Assembly (NCBI RefSeq): GCF_001431295.2
Contig: NZ_LKAJ02000001.1
Coordinates: 620,001-684,000, forward strand
DNA from: Candidatus Berkiella aquae
GTDB taxonomy: Bacteria; Pseudomonadota; Gammaproteobacteria; Berkiellales; Berkiellaceae
Direction of reading: 5' to 3'
DNA: 64,000 nucleotides
Shown: piece by piece, positions 1-8,832 of the stretch
How the letters are laid out: each line of letters opens with the position of its first letter
Numbering within the stretch: the stretch's first letter is position 1
Notes under the pieces: model-generated
Seen by the model: only the letters and a program-made list of their open reading frames with translations
Told to the model about the DNA's origin: nothing
Databases searched by the model: none
Position numbers and translations under genes: made by a program

Positions 1-554
1 AGACTAACGCAGTGACGTCACCATCCACACAAGCTGTGACAGAGCAACAATCAATGCCTCCTTCACAAGAGGGGAAACCCCCTGAACCTCAGGCAAAAAC
101 TTCGACGCGTCCACAACGTCCTCAAGGTGGGACTAAAGAACGTTATCCACGCATAACACGTGAACAAGCTAGAGCAATACAAGGTAGACCTGCTTGGATG
201 GTGGATAGACAAGCACAGCCTAAACCGGAGCCGCAACAACCCGATTTATCGGGCAGATTATCATCCTTACTTTCGGCTCAACCTGAGATCACGGGAGGCT
301 TACAATCAAGAGTAGAGCAACAGCCAACCGAAATGGGACGCAGACAACGTGCTGATGCGCGAGCATCCATCAGTGCTGAAGCTAAAACTGAAGCTAAAAC
401 TGAAGCGAAAGCAACACAATCGCATGCCTTTCTTAATTCTTCAGCTCTTAAATCAACAGGCATGTTAGCGCAGATGAGAGAGAAAACTGAGAATGCGCAA
501 GTTGCGGAACCCTCACAGACTCCTACTCCTATTAAACCAGGAGGGGTGAAGTAA
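1..554 (+). CDS. Pro/Gln-rich hypothetical protein, 5' end outside window
   Basis: The reading frame is open from the first base, with no stop before a possible GTG at 12, so the gene probably begins upstream of the window and only its C-terminal part is seen. The visible 180 residues are low-complexity, rich in Pro, Gln, Ala, Thr and Glu, with a short tandem repeat of the unit EAKT near residues 122–134. No enzyme motif or membrane segment is visible. It ends four bases before the convergent ankyrin gene. The composition looks like the disordered tail of a larger protein, possibly secreted, but that is inference. Confidence 0.6.
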   Translation, partial: TNAVTSPSTQAVTEQQSMPPSQEGKPPEPQAKTSTRPQRPQGGTKERYPRITREQARAIQGRPAWMVDRQAQPKPEPQQPDLSGRLSSLLSAQPEITGGLQSRVEQQPTEMGRRQRADARASISAEAKTEAKTEAKATQSHAFLNSSALKSTGMLAQMREKTENAQVAEPSQTPTPIKPGGVK

Positions 555-557
555 GAA

Positions 558-1502
558 TTATTTAGGTTTGGATTTTCCTAAGGTAAGCTTTTTGAGGATA
601 TCAGCGATATCCTCAAAAATGCTGTGTGATTTCTCGGATTCTGTTTCAAGTACCTTTTTAGCCGCCAATATTTTTAAAGGTGGTACTTTTTGTTGTTGTA
701 ACATGGGACGAAAGCTTTGATAATCATAAGCGTTTGCGATCGTCGAAACACTACTTTCATTATTCGCTTTCAGTTCAAGATTGGCACCATGCTCAATCAA
801 TAAATTCAAGGCAGTTGCTTTCATTTCAGGTGGAATATCGGCTGCCACAAGGCAGTGCGCTGGCGTTGAGCCCCACTTATCTTTAGCATCGACCTCGGCC
901 CCTGCTAAGAGTAATAATTGAATGGTATCGATATAGTTTTGTGCTAATTCAGGCGAGATAGGAATAATTTGCTTGCCGCCGGCAGATTGACCAAAAAAGC
1001 AAGCAACATGCAGCGGTGTTTGCTCATTTTTATTAGGTATGTTCACATCTGCTTTGGTTAATTGGGTTAATAAAGCGGTTGATTCGCTGGCGCCTTTTAA
1101 AGCGGCATAATAAATGGGAGTTGCACCTGCTGCCGTTTGTACGTTCACATCAAGCGTTTCAAGATGTTCTGCTAGCAAGGCTTGTAAATGTTTATGACGA
1201 TTATAAAGTGTTAAAAAATGGGTGACAGTGATATTAGCATCTTGCACTGCATTCACATCGGTTGGCTTTTGTAGCAGCTGTTTAAATAAAGGTAAACTGG
1301 CACAACGATCGGGGCTCATCACGGAAGCAATTAGGGGAGTGATATTTTGATCGGCTTCACTGTGCATGCCTAACAATTCACGATGAGTTTGTATCAGCTC
1401 TAGTGCTTTTTGTTCCGTTTCTGCTTCATCGACGGCTTGCTCAGGATCGAGCGTGTCAATTAACGCTAACAGTAATGCTTTTTTATCAGCGCTATTCAGC
1501 AT
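558..1502 (-). CDS. Ankyrin-repeat protein
   Basis: This 314-residue protein contains at least three ankyrin repeats between about residues 125 and 265. Visible repeat signatures include GATPIYYAALKG, EQTPLHVACFFGQ and GSTPAHCLVAAD, followed by helices ending in LLLLAGAEVDAKDK and LLIEHGANLEL. The N-terminal 120 residues are helical and contain degenerate repeats. There is no signal peptide or catalytic motif. The ATG is preceded by AAGG at good spacing. Ankyrin repeats bind other proteins, and in host-associated bacteria such genes often encode secreted effectors; that role is inferred here. Confidence 0.85.
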   Translation of the reverse strand: MLNSADKKALLLALIDTLDPEQAVDEAETEQKALELIQTHRELLGMHSEADQNITPLIASVMSPDRCASLPLFKQLLQKPTDVNAVQDANITVTHFLTLYNRHKHLQALLAEHLETLDVNVQTAAGATPIYYAALKGASESTALLTQLTKADVNIPNKNEQTPLHVACFFGQSAGGKQIIPISPELAQNYIDTIQLLLLAGAEVDAKDKWGSTPAHCLVAADIPPEMKATALNLLIEHGANLELKANNESSVSTIANAYDYQSFRPMLQQQKVPPLKILAAKKVLETESEKSHSIFEDIADILKKLTLGKSKPK

Positions 1503-1770
1503 GTTTACCTTTGCCCCATATGTGACGTCTTCTATAAGGAAGACAATGAAATTGATAAAGAGGTTCCCAAAACGGGCAGTTGCACGTTAATCACCTATTC
1601 TGAGGGATTATGCCTATTCAATAAAAGATGGGCAAAGTCGTGCAAAGAATGCCAAGTAACTAGTTAACAAACCAATTTCTGGTAAATCAAGATAAATAGT
1701 TGAATTGAGTGGTGACTTTGCTATATTTTGAATAATGCACAGTTATCAAATAAAAATAACCGAGAAAGCC

Positions 1771-3033
1771 ATGTTCGCCCTGATTGATTGCAACAATTTC
1801 TATGTTTCTTGTGAACGGGTATTTAACCCTCGTTTAGAAGGTAAGCCTGTGCTAGTGCTTTCCAGTAACGATGGCTGTATTGTGGCGCGCTCGAATGAGG
1901 CAAAGGCACTGGGGTTTAAAATGGGCGCGCCTATTTTTAAACAACGGGATTTAGTGCGTAAACATCGGGTATGGGTTTATTCTTCTAATTTTAAGCTTTA
2001 TGGTGATATGTCTAATCGCGTCATGCGGCTGTTACAGCGTTTTTCTCCTGATTTTGAAATTTATTCTATCGATGAGATATTTTTGAATTTAAAAGGGTTT
2101 GAGCATTGGAATTTAATGGAATATGGCAAAAATATACGCCGTAAAGTCTACCAAGGGTTAAAATTACCCGTTTCAATTGGCATTGGGCCAACCAAAACGC
2201 TAGCCAAAATCGCCAATTATTTGGCGAAGAAATATCCTTTGCTTGAAGGGGTTTGTGAATTTAAAGATCAAACGCAGATCAATAACATGTTATCACGCGT
2301 GCCAATTGGTGAAGTGTGGGGAGTGGGGCGCAATTGGTCAGAAAAATTAAAGCAAATGGGCATTGAAACGGCATTACAATTAGCAACATCCGATCATCAT
2401 TTAATTAAACGCAAATGCAATGCGATGTTAGCCAGAACGGTATTAGAGTTGAAAGGGATTGCATGCTTTTCCTTAGAGCATACCATGCCGCGAAAAAATA
2501 TTATGGTTTCTCGCTCATTTGGTAGACCTATTGTGGAGTTAAATGAATTGCGTCAAGCGGTTGCCGATTATGCTAGTCGTGCCGCTGAAAAATGCCGTCA
2601 ACAACATTCGTTTGCGTCAAGCATAATGGTGTTTGTTAGAACCAGTTTATTTAGCAACAGTGAATTGCAGTATACCAATTCAATTACCTTGCCATTTCCT
2701 AAAGAAACCGATAATACTATGGTCATTCTGCAAACGGCATTACGGGGGGTAAATGCGATTTTTCGGGAAGGGTATCAGTATAAAAAAGCGGGCACCATGT
2801 TGCTGGATTTAATTCCTAAAAAAACCGAACAAGCGGATTTATTTATCGATAGCAAGCAGTTAAATAATCCGGCATTAATGAAAGCGATGGATAATATCAA
2901 CGTCAAATATGGCAATCAAATGATTCAGTTTGCCATTTGTGGTTTTGATAAACCTTGGGTGAGTATGAGTGAAAATAGATCGCCTGCTTATACCACCCAG
3001 TGGAAAGATATTTTGGTGGTTTATGCGAAATGA
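1771..3033 (+). CDS. umuC: UmuC-type Y-family DNA polymerase
   Basis: The protein is a translesion DNA polymerase of the UmuC (Pol V catalytic subunit) type. At 420 residues it matches the family length of about 422. The N-terminus [18 protein letters not shown] carries catalytic Asp6, and YSIDEIF supplies Asp101 and Glu102. The helix-hairpin-helix part ([10 protein letters not shown]) and the little-finger region follow. An upstream ATG at 1735 has no ribosome site, whereas the ATG at 1771 follows GAGAAAG and gives the conserved N-terminus. No umuD lies next to it, and no CTG-N10-CAG LexA box was seen upstream. The usual IDEAFLDL motif reads IDEIFLNL. Confidence 0.92.
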   Translation: MFALIDCNNFYVSCERVFNPRLEGKPVLVLSSNDGCIVARSNEAKALGFKMGAPIFKQRDLVRKHRVWVYSSNFKLYGDMSNRVMRLLQRFSPDFEIYSIDEIFLNLKGFEHWNLMEYGKNIRRKVYQGLKLPVSIGIGPTKTLAKIANYLAKKYPLLEGVCEFKDQTQINNMLSRVPIGEVWGVGRNWSEKLKQMGIETALQLATSDHHLIKRKCNAMLARTVLELKGIACFSLEHTMPRKNIMVSRSFGRPIVELNELRQAVADYASRAAEKCRQQHSFASSIMVFVRTSLFSNSELQYTNSITLPFPKETDNTMVILQTALRGVNAIFREGYQYKKAGTMLLDLIPKKTEQADLFIDSKQLNNPALMKAMDNINVKYGNQMIQFAICGFDKPWVSMSENRSPAYTTQWKDILVVYAK

Positions 3034-3037
3034 TAGT

Positions 3038-3263
3038 TGCACCGCTGCCGCAGTTTACTTGCGTGGTGAGTTTCCCCCCATTCCAGCATTCACGGCTAAC
3101 GCCGTTCATGCTTTCATGGGGGGCTAGCAACTGGCGCAGCTCCCGCTGCGCAGATTTTCACATTTCTTCCTCGCGGCAGCGAGGAAATTCGCTAGCCCCC
3201 CATGAAGGCGAAGCCGTAATGGGAGGAAAGAAGATTTTTCTCACCCGAACTGCGGCAGCAGTG
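3038..3263. repeat. Structured foldback element between umuC and the next gene
   Basis: This fills the 334-bp gap after umuC. A perfect 16-bp inverted repeat (3113–3128 and 3191–3206, arm TTCATGGGGGGCTAGC) encloses two small hairpins. They are GCGCAG/CTGCGC at 3134–3151 and CCTCG/CGAGG at 3169–3184. The outer ends also pair: 3040–3054 and 3249–3263 match at 14 of 15 positions. The design is a cruciform with several stems. A short open frame through it (3000–3272) has no protein-like features. Confidence 0.7.
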
Positions 3264-3367
3264 AAACAATGATTGCCACAAATTAATCACCATGACCTAA
3301 ACCCCTCTTCGCATTTAAAACCGCAATAGGTATAATTCGCCTAAATTAATTGCTGATGAGATAAAAC

Positions 3368-4777
3368 ATGAAAAAAGGCCCCGCCATAACAGAATCTTAT
3401 TTATCTGCACTCTTCCAGCCTAAAAGTTATCCACAAAGTTTACCTGAAGATACGAATGTGAGCCGTTGCATGATGGAATGGCATACGGTACTTGAAATGA
3501 ATTATTATTCATATAAAGGAAAAGAGGTATCGATGCGACGTCTTGCCATTTTAGGCGCCACCGGGCGGATATTTGAAGCGCTACTGTATTCAGAAAATAA
3601 ATTAGGTAAAAAAATTCTTCCATTTCAAGTATTAAGCGGCATTAGAAGTACCCTTTATCATGCACCCCGAGTATTTGCCCAATTAAACACCAGAAAACAC
3701 AATAATTTAACTCCCTTTTTTGGCTATTTATATGAGTATTGCAGAACAGAACTCCATAAAATACATGGTGAAGAATTCTATCCGCCTCTTTTATTTGCGA
3801 GTGTTGAACCTGCTGAACGAGAAAAACCGTATTTTAATGAAACAATCACGCATGCAATAGAAATAGGGCAGACACGACAAGTTAAAGATAAAGAGAGTTT
3901 ACAAGTTGCTTTGCGAAAAAATGTGACTTTATTAAACAATATCTTAACTTATTTTAAAAAATACGTGGGATGCTTTGTGAATGATGATACATCATCAAGC
4001 TTATATCAGGCGAATGTCGTTAGAGCATCAATCGTTGGAGCCGTAGCCGGATGGATAAGTTTAGACGCTATCCATTTGCAACGCTTGACTAAAGAAAAGA
4101 GGCTTGAAGAAAAACCGGTTATCAAACTCGGTAAGCAATATCGTCATCAGTGGTTAACGATTGGGAAGATTGTCATACAACAGCAAATCGTAGCCTGCAC
4201 TTCGGCACAATTGGTACAACAGCTTCGGGGTGCTATCGCAAAAGCCGATCTCAAGGAGGTCAAAGTATTATTGCAGAAATGGAAAGCACATCCCAGTGTC
4301 CGTAAATCAGATTTAAGCGAAGATTCAACCGTCGGTGAGTGTTTAATTGCAGCGGCGAAAAACGGCTCTCTTCCTATCGTTAAATATTTATATGATCATT
4401 GTTCAAGAAATACGTGGCGGGCATTTGCTTTTGCCGTTGCTGCAGAACAAGGTCATGAAATCATTGTAAAATGGTATTTGCAGTATAAAACAGTCAGTCC
4501 AGATTTATTGCAATATGCGACTATACTTGCGACAGAGAATCATCAACAGGAAATGATTGAATTATTAACTGAAAAACCAGATGGAATGAATGACTTAATA
4601 AATCGACTAGAGGAATTACTAATAAGTTCTTCAGAAGAGGAGGCAGAAGAAACGGGAGAAGCTATTGCAAGACAAGGTGCTCTTATTATATCAACACCCG
4701 TACCAACACGGTCATCATCATCAATGACAGAACGTGCTTCAAATAACAAGAATTTAACCTTTGCAAAAAGAATGTAA
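3368..4777 (+). CDS. Orphan protein with ankyrin-like C-terminal half
   Basis: This is a 469-residue cytosolic-type protein without a recognised enzyme domain. Residues about 285–400 contain degenerate ankyrin-like helical pairs. Examples are LRGAIAKADLKEVKVLLQKW, CLIAAAKNGSLPIVKYLYDH and AVAAEQGHEIIVKWYLQY. The N-terminal 280 residues are unassigned. The tail has an acidic patch (SSSEEEAEETGE) followed by a Ser/Thr-rich stretch ending in a basic segment. The ribosome site is a weak GATGAGAT. The architecture, an unknown N-terminal domain plus repeats and a disordered tail, resembles candidate effectors of amoeba-associated bacteria. Confidence 0.7.
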   Translation: MKKGPAITESYLSALFQPKSYPQSLPEDTNVSRCMMEWHTVLEMNYYSYKGKEVSMRRLAILGATGRIFEALLYSENKLGKKILPFQVLSGIRSTLYHAPRVFAQLNTRKHNNLTPFFGYLYEYCRTELHKIHGEEFYPPLLFASVEPAEREKPYFNETITHAIEIGQTRQVKDKESLQVALRKNVTLLNNILTYFKKYVGCFVNDDTSSSLYQANVVRASIVGAVAGWISLDAIHLQRLTKEKRLEEKPVIKLGKQYRHQWLTIGKIVIQQQIVACTSAQLVQQLRGAIAKADLKEVKVLLQKWKAHPSVRKSDLSEDSTVGECLIAAAKNGSLPIVKYLYDHCSRNTWRAFAFAVAAEQGHEIIVKWYLQYKTVSPDLLQYATILATENHQQEMIELLTEKPDGMNDLINRLEELLISSSEEEAEETGEAIARQGALIISTPVPTRSSSSMTERASNNKNLTFAKRM

Positions 4778-4936
4778 TTGCTAAGTTAACAGCAAAAAAC
4801 AGCGATATTAATTTCAGTTATTGCTGTATTTTTTACTGTAAATCACTGTTAATTTCAAAGATAAATCGTTTTTATGATAAATCTTCAACTATATTGATAA
4901 GGGTAAATGAAAAGTGAAGATGAGATAGGTGATTAG

Positions 4937-5128
4937 ATGTTAGCTGGAAAATTGAATTCAATGGCAATAAGCGCAATTATTAATCCGCCTCATGATCCAA
5001 ATCCAACGCCAGATCCTGAGAAACCTTCTTTGCCAGAAGATCCAAATTCTCCCATTACACCACCTGAAACACCTTCACCCACGGTTCCACCCCCGGGTGG
5101 GCCGAAACAACCAAATCCACCAAAATAA
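4937..5128 (+). CDS. Small proline-rich protein
   Basis: A 63-residue open frame preceded by AGGTGA five bases before its ATG. Residues 16–63 are almost entirely Pro, Asn, Glu, Ser, Thr and Gly in PxP and PPE/PPG patterns, so the product would be an extended disordered peptide. There is no clear signal sequence, although the first 15 residues are mildly hydrophobic. The gene lies 34 bp upstream of the csbD-like gene on the same strand and could be co-transcribed with it. The function is unknown. Confidence 0.5.
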   Translation: MLAGKLNSMAISAIINPPHDPNPTPDPEKPSLPEDPNSPITPPETPSPTVPPPGGPKQPNPPK

Positions 5129-5162
5129 CGAGTGTATAAACGAGAGATAATTGGAGGCTGTT

Positions 5163-5381
5163 ATGAATAAAGATATTATCCAAGGTAATTGGCAACAACT
5201 AAAAGGTAAAGTCAGACAACAATGGGGCGATCTCACTGACGATGAAGTACAACGTCTCAAGGGCACCCGAGAAGAATTAGGCGGTTTAATCCAAAAGAAA
5301 TATGGATATCAAAAAGACAGAGTTGAAAGAGAATTAGATAACTTTATTAAAGCAAATAGACTTGATGATAAAGAACACTAA
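5163..5381 (+). CDS. CsbD-family stress-response protein
   Basis: A 72-residue hydrophilic protein of the CsbD/YjbJ family, which is small, abundant and induced by general stress in many bacteria, with no known catalytic activity. Family signatures are visible: NWQQLKGKVRQQWGDLTDDE near the N-terminus and the repeat-like GLIQKKYGYQKDRVERELD. The start at 5163 is chosen because GGAGG lies six bases upstream; the earlier TTG at 5151 overlaps that ribosome site. A strong palindromic terminator follows at 5417–5454. Confidence 0.9.
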   Translation: MNKDIIQGNWQQLKGKVRQQWGDLTDDEVQRLKGTREELGGLIQKKYGYQKDRVERELDNFIKANRLDDKEH

Positions 5382-5416
5382 AAAAACGTAGTTCGACTAT
5401 CGATATGCAAAAAATT

Positions 5417-5454
5417 AAATATGCACTTAATATATATTAAGTGCATATTTTTTT
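5417..5454 (+). terminator. Rho-independent terminator after csbD-like gene
   Basis: Positions 5417–5450 form a perfect 34-nt palindrome (arms AAATATGCACTTAAT/ATTAAGTGCATATTT). It runs straight into seven T residues ending at 5454. It lies 36 bp after the csbD-like stop codon and before the ribosome site of the next gene. Confidence 0.8.
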
Positions 5455-5477
5455 ATGAGATATAAAGAGGAGAAGAT

Positions 5478-5747
5478 ATGGATAGAGTGAGTTTGTTAAA
5501 AAAGGATATCAAAATTCTCACCAAAGAAGTTAAAGCGATAGCGCGTGATCTTGAAAAGAAAATGAATTTGTTGGAACGATTACAAAAGAAAATGGAAAAA
5601 GAGGTTAAAAAAGAAGATAAGAAGAACAAGAAACCATTACATGAAATTTTGAAAAAAAATGGAAAAAAAGCTAAGCTAAAAATTAAATCACTCTTGTTGA
5701 ACAAGCCTAAACCCAAACGAAAAGTGAAGGCTAAAAAAAGTGCTTAG
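5478..5747 (+). CDS. Lysine-rich coiled-coil small protein
   Basis: An 89-residue very basic protein with a strong ribosome site (GAGGAGA) just upstream of its ATG. Residues 1–50 form a predicted heptad-type helix rich in Lys, Glu and Leu. Residues 60–89 are dominated by Lys, Pro and Ala (KPKPKRKVKAKKSA), resembling histone H1-like or nucleic-acid-binding tails. Its last 17 bases overlap the 3' end of the convergent TSUP gene. Nucleic-acid binding is inferred from composition only. Confidence 0.65.
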   Translation: MDRVSLLKKDIKILTKEVKAIARDLEKKMNLLERLQKKMEKEVKKEDKKNKKPLHEILKKNGKKAKLKIKSLLLNKPKPKRKVKAKKSA

Positions 5748-6522
5748 TAATAGTATAAGTGCTAATAATACAAATTAATGATCCAGCACAAATCATGACT
5801 ACCTTTGCAGGAAGTTTTCTGACCGCAATGGCCGCTAAGGGAGCAGCAAAAATACCGCCAAGAATCAAACCTAATACAATTTTCCAATGCGTGATGCCAA
5901 TCGCGGTAAAGAAAACGATAGAAGAGCTTAAAGCAATCAGAAATTCTGCCAAATTTGTCGTACCGATGGTATAGTGGGGATCATTTGCGTCTTGAGCCAG
6001 TAAGCTTGAACTCACAATGGCGCCCCAGCCACCACCACCAATGGCATCGCAAAAGCCACCGGCTAATCCTAGTGGAATTACCCGTTGGGGTTTATGCGAA
6101 GGTTTTTCACGATCTAACGCTTTATTGATAAGATGGCGAACTTTTTCGAACCAAGCAGCTTCTTTAAAAGCCTTATAGAGGATCATACATCCCATTATTA
6201 ATAAATAGGCAGAGATATAAGGTTTAATGGTTTTTTCAGGAATTTTAGTTAATAAAAAAGCACCTATCACACTCCCGATAACACCTGGAATGATAAGCCG
6301 TTTAAACAAGCGAAAATCAACATTTTTAAAGGCAAGATGTGATGCTCCTGAAAATCCTGTAGTGAAGATTTCGGCGGTATGAATAGCGGCACTTGCAGCA
6401 GTAGGGGAGATCCCCATGCCAAGTAGTACCGTCATATTAATAACGCCATAGGCGAGTCCTAACGCGCCATCAATTAATTGAGCTGCAAAACCTAAAATGA
6501 TAAAAAATAGGATTTCATTCAT
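5731..6522 (-). CDS. TSUP (TauE/SafE) family membrane transporter
   Basis: A 263-residue inner-membrane protein of the sulfite exporter TauE/SafE family, which moves sulfur-containing or organic anions. About eight hydrophobic helices are visible. The duplicated family motif appears as QLIDGALGLAYG in the first half and GGFCDAIGGGGWG in the second. Its ATG overlaps the stop of the upstream uspA-like gene by four bases (ATGA), so the two are translationally coupled. The substrate cannot be told from sequence. Confidence 0.88.
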   Translation of the reverse strand: MNEILFFIILGFAAQLIDGALGLAYGVINMTVLLGMGISPTAASAAIHTAEIFTTGFSGASHLAFKNVDFRLFKRLIIPGVIGSVIGAFLLTKIPEKTIKPYISAYLLIMGCMILYKAFKEAAWFEKVRHLINKALDREKPSHKPQRVIPLGLAGGFCDAIGGGGWGAIVSSSLLAQDANDPHYTIGTTNLAEFLIALSSSIVFFTAIGITHWKIVLGLILGGIFAAPLAAIAVRKLPAKVVMICAGSLICIISTYTITKHFF

Positions 6523-6977
6523 TTTGCAGGGGGATTATGCTTGATAAGCAGAATAGGAGCAGAGATGGCGTCAATGATTTTTTCAGAATGGCTGCCAAAG
6601 AGTAATTTGCTTAATCCTTCTTTCTTATGCATGCCAACCACCACCAAACTAGGATGCCAATTTTTGACTGATTTTAAAATCAACTGATCGATGCGATCGG
6701 CTAATTTGTAAGATTCAATTAATTCAATTTGAGCTTTGATATTTTGTTTAGCTGCTTTTTTTTGTGCTTTGAGTAACATTGTTTGTGCAGACTTTTTTAA
6801 TTCTTCACGAAACGTTTCAGGATCAACGCCTTCAATACCTGTACTTTGAGAAATATAATCGATGGCATGGACAATTCGTAGCTTTGCTTTATAGTTTTGA
6901 CACAGTTTAATAGCTTTTGCTAAGGCCAAATTAGCAGCTTTGCTATCATCAATTGGCACGAGTATCTTTTTGAACAT
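6519..6977 (-). CDS. Universal stress protein, UspA family
   Basis: A 152-residue single-domain Usp protein. The N-terminus KKILVPIDDSKAANLALAKA is the family beta1–alpha1 signature. Near the C-terminus VVVGMHKKEGLSKLLFGSHSEKI corresponds to the ATP-binding motif G-2x-G-9x-G(S/T), but the first glycine pair reads GMHKKEG, so ATP binding is uncertain. It is the first gene of a two-gene operon with the TSUP transporter, as in other gammaproteobacteria where Usp domains accompany transporters. Confidence 0.88.
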   Translation of the reverse strand: MFKKILVPIDDSKAANLALAKAIKLCQNYKAKLRIVHAIDYISQSTGIEGVDPETFREELKKSAQTMLLKAQKKAAKQNIKAQIELIESYKLADRIDQLILKSVKNWHPSLVVVGMHKKEGLSKLLFGSHSEKIIDAISAPILLIKHNPPAK

Positions 6978-7131
6978 GTTATTTAACCTTAGCTGGATGT
7001 TTATATAGAAAAAGATAAATAAAGAATGATGAGTTAATTATAGCGGTGAAAAGAGTATCAAACTAAATCACCAGGAGAGTGCCAAAACAAGCACACAGGC
7101 ACTCTCTCATATGGGTGATTTAATCAAAGCA

Positions 7132-7311
7132 TTACGGAACGGGAGGTTTACGACCGCTGATAAGGTAGTAAACCAAAGAAATCACAAATAAAATTAGGAA
7201 GATGAAAAACAGAATCCTTGCGATTTCAACAGCGGCAACAAAGACACCAGTAAAGCCTAAAAAGCCCGCTATCAATGCAATGATTAAAAAAATAACGACC
7301 CAAGATAACAT
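7132..7311 (-). CDS. DUF1328-family small membrane protein (YtjA-like)
   Basis: A 59-residue protein read from the minus strand: it begins [20 protein letters not shown] and ends ISGRKPPVP. Two hydrophobic helices (about residues 4–28 and 32–51) and the conserved FxxxALIAGxLGFxG segment match the DUF1328/YtjA family of small inner-membrane proteins. AGGAGTG (7318–7324) precedes the ATG at good spacing. Members of this family are often stress-induced, which fits the neighbouring csbD and uspA genes, but their function is not established. Confidence 0.85.
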   Translation of the reverse strand: MLSWVVIFLIIALIAGFLGFTGVFVAAVEIARILFFIFLILFVISLVYYLISGRKPPVP

Positions 7312-7508
7312 ATATACACTCCTCTGCTTTCTTATCCTTACTTATAAGGTATACCCAGATGAATGGTCATTAAGGTTTTTTTGCTTAGTATAAGAAAATT
7401 GTTGTGAATTTATCCAGAAACAAATTAACAGCATTGATATAAAAGGTATTGTTGAATTTGATGACACTCACCATACTTAGAGAGAGTTTCTATTAATAAA
7501 GAACACCT

Positions 7509-8714
7509 ATGTTACATTCAATGCCGCTTGTTACAATGATTGTCGCTGGTTTAGGCCTGGCATTTATTCTTGGGATGATAGCTCATTACCTGAAATTATC
7601 ACCCATTGTGGGTTATCTCTTAGCTGGGGTCATGATAGGCCCTACCACGCCCGGTTATAACGCGGATATGAAGCTAGCCCATGAGTTAGCAGAAATTGGC
7701 GTGATTTTACTCATGTTTGGGGTGGGATTGCATTTCTCATGGCAAGATTTGCTGAAAGTGAAAAAAATAGCGCTTCCTGGTGCCATTTGCCAAATTCTAA
7801 TCGCGACCTTGATGGGATGGGGGGTTGCTCAATTAGTGGGCTGGTCACATGGTGCTGGTATTATTTACGGCCTTTCGTTATCGGTAGCAAGTACCGTTGT
7901 CCTATTAAGAGCGTTAGAAGAAAGAGATCTTTTAGTCACTGATCGTGGCAGAATTGCCGTAGGGTGGCTCATTGTAGAAGATCTCGCGGTTGTTATTACC
8001 TTGGTTGTGTTACCGGCAATTGCCAAACTTGGGCAGGGTCATTCTACAAGCAATGCCAGCACCTCATTATTCAATCAAGAATTAATATTTTCTTTGGGGA
8101 TCACGTTCATTGAACTGATTGCCTTTGTTGCGCTAATGTTGCTGGTTGGCAAGAGGCTTATTCCCTGGGTATTGAGAGTCACCGAAAAAACCAAATCGGC
8201 TGAATTATTTCGTTTATGTGTTCTTGCGATTGCATTGGGTGTGGCTTATGGCGCTGCTAAACTATTCGGTGTTTCATTTGCGCTAGGTGCTTTTTTTGCA
8301 GGAATGATATTGAGTGAATCAGAATTCAGTCACAAGGCAGCAGAAGAATCGTTGCCATTACGTGATGCCTTTGCCGTATTATTTTTTGTTTCCATGGGCA
8401 TGTTGCTGAGTCCTAATATATTAATTACTGAACCATTGATGGTGCTTGCGACGGTCTTAATTATTGTGCTGGGAAAATCGATTGCAGCTTACGTGTTAGT
8501 TGTTGCATTTCGTTATCCTCCTGCGATTGCGCTCACCATTTCAGTGAGCCTTGCACAAATTGGTGAATTTTCATTTATTTTGGCAGAACTGGGGGTAAAG
8601 CTAAATATTGTTTCTGCGCAGCAGCAAGATATCATTCTCGCAGGAGCGATTATTTCTATTCTGCTAAACCCAATGCTATTCAATTTATTAGATCGATTTA
8701 TTAAAAAAGCATAA
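7509..8714 (+). CDS. Kef/CPA2-type cation:proton antiporter
   Basis: A 401-residue polytopic membrane protein with about 12 helices of the CPA2 monovalent cation:proton antiporter family (KefB/YbaL-like). Family motifs are seen: HYLKLSPIVGYLLAGVMIGP near the N-terminus, LLMFGVGLHFS, and SVASTVVLLRALEERDLL followed by VGWLIVEDLAVV. The C-terminal half has GAFFAGMILSESEFSH and the line SLAQIGEFSFILAELG. The protein ends after the transport domain, so the cytosolic RCK/TrkA-N regulatory domain of KefB/KefC is absent. It probably exchanges K+ or Na+ for H+. Confidence 0.88.
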   Translation: MLHSMPLVTMIVAGLGLAFILGMIAHYLKLSPIVGYLLAGVMIGPTTPGYNADMKLAHELAEIGVILLMFGVGLHFSWQDLLKVKKIALPGAICQILIATLMGWGVAQLVGWSHGAGIIYGLSLSVASTVVLLRALEERDLLVTDRGRIAVGWLIVEDLAVVITLVVLPAIAKLGQGHSTSNASTSLFNQELIFSLGITFIELIAFVALMLLVGKRLIPWVLRVTEKTKSAELFRLCVLAIALGVAYGAAKLFGVSFALGAFFAGMILSESEFSHKAAEESLPLRDAFAVLFFVSMGMLLSPNILITEPLMVLATVLIIVLGKSIAAYVLVVAFRYPPAIALTISVSLAQIGEFSFILAELGVKLNIVSAQQQDIILAGAIISILLNPMLFNLLDRFIKKA

Positions 8715-8832
8715 TAATTTTGCTAATTAGCTGATATCTAAAGCTGTATTTTATTCTCTCACATGGCTCATGGTAAAGTGGTACTAAAGCAGCTTATAGT
8801 AACAAGTTACCAAGCTAATTGAGAGGATCTCC

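Noticed and set aside
3000-3272. 90-codon open frame downstream of umuC
   Set aside because: It spans the foldback element, has no ribosome site and its residues mirror the inverted repeats.
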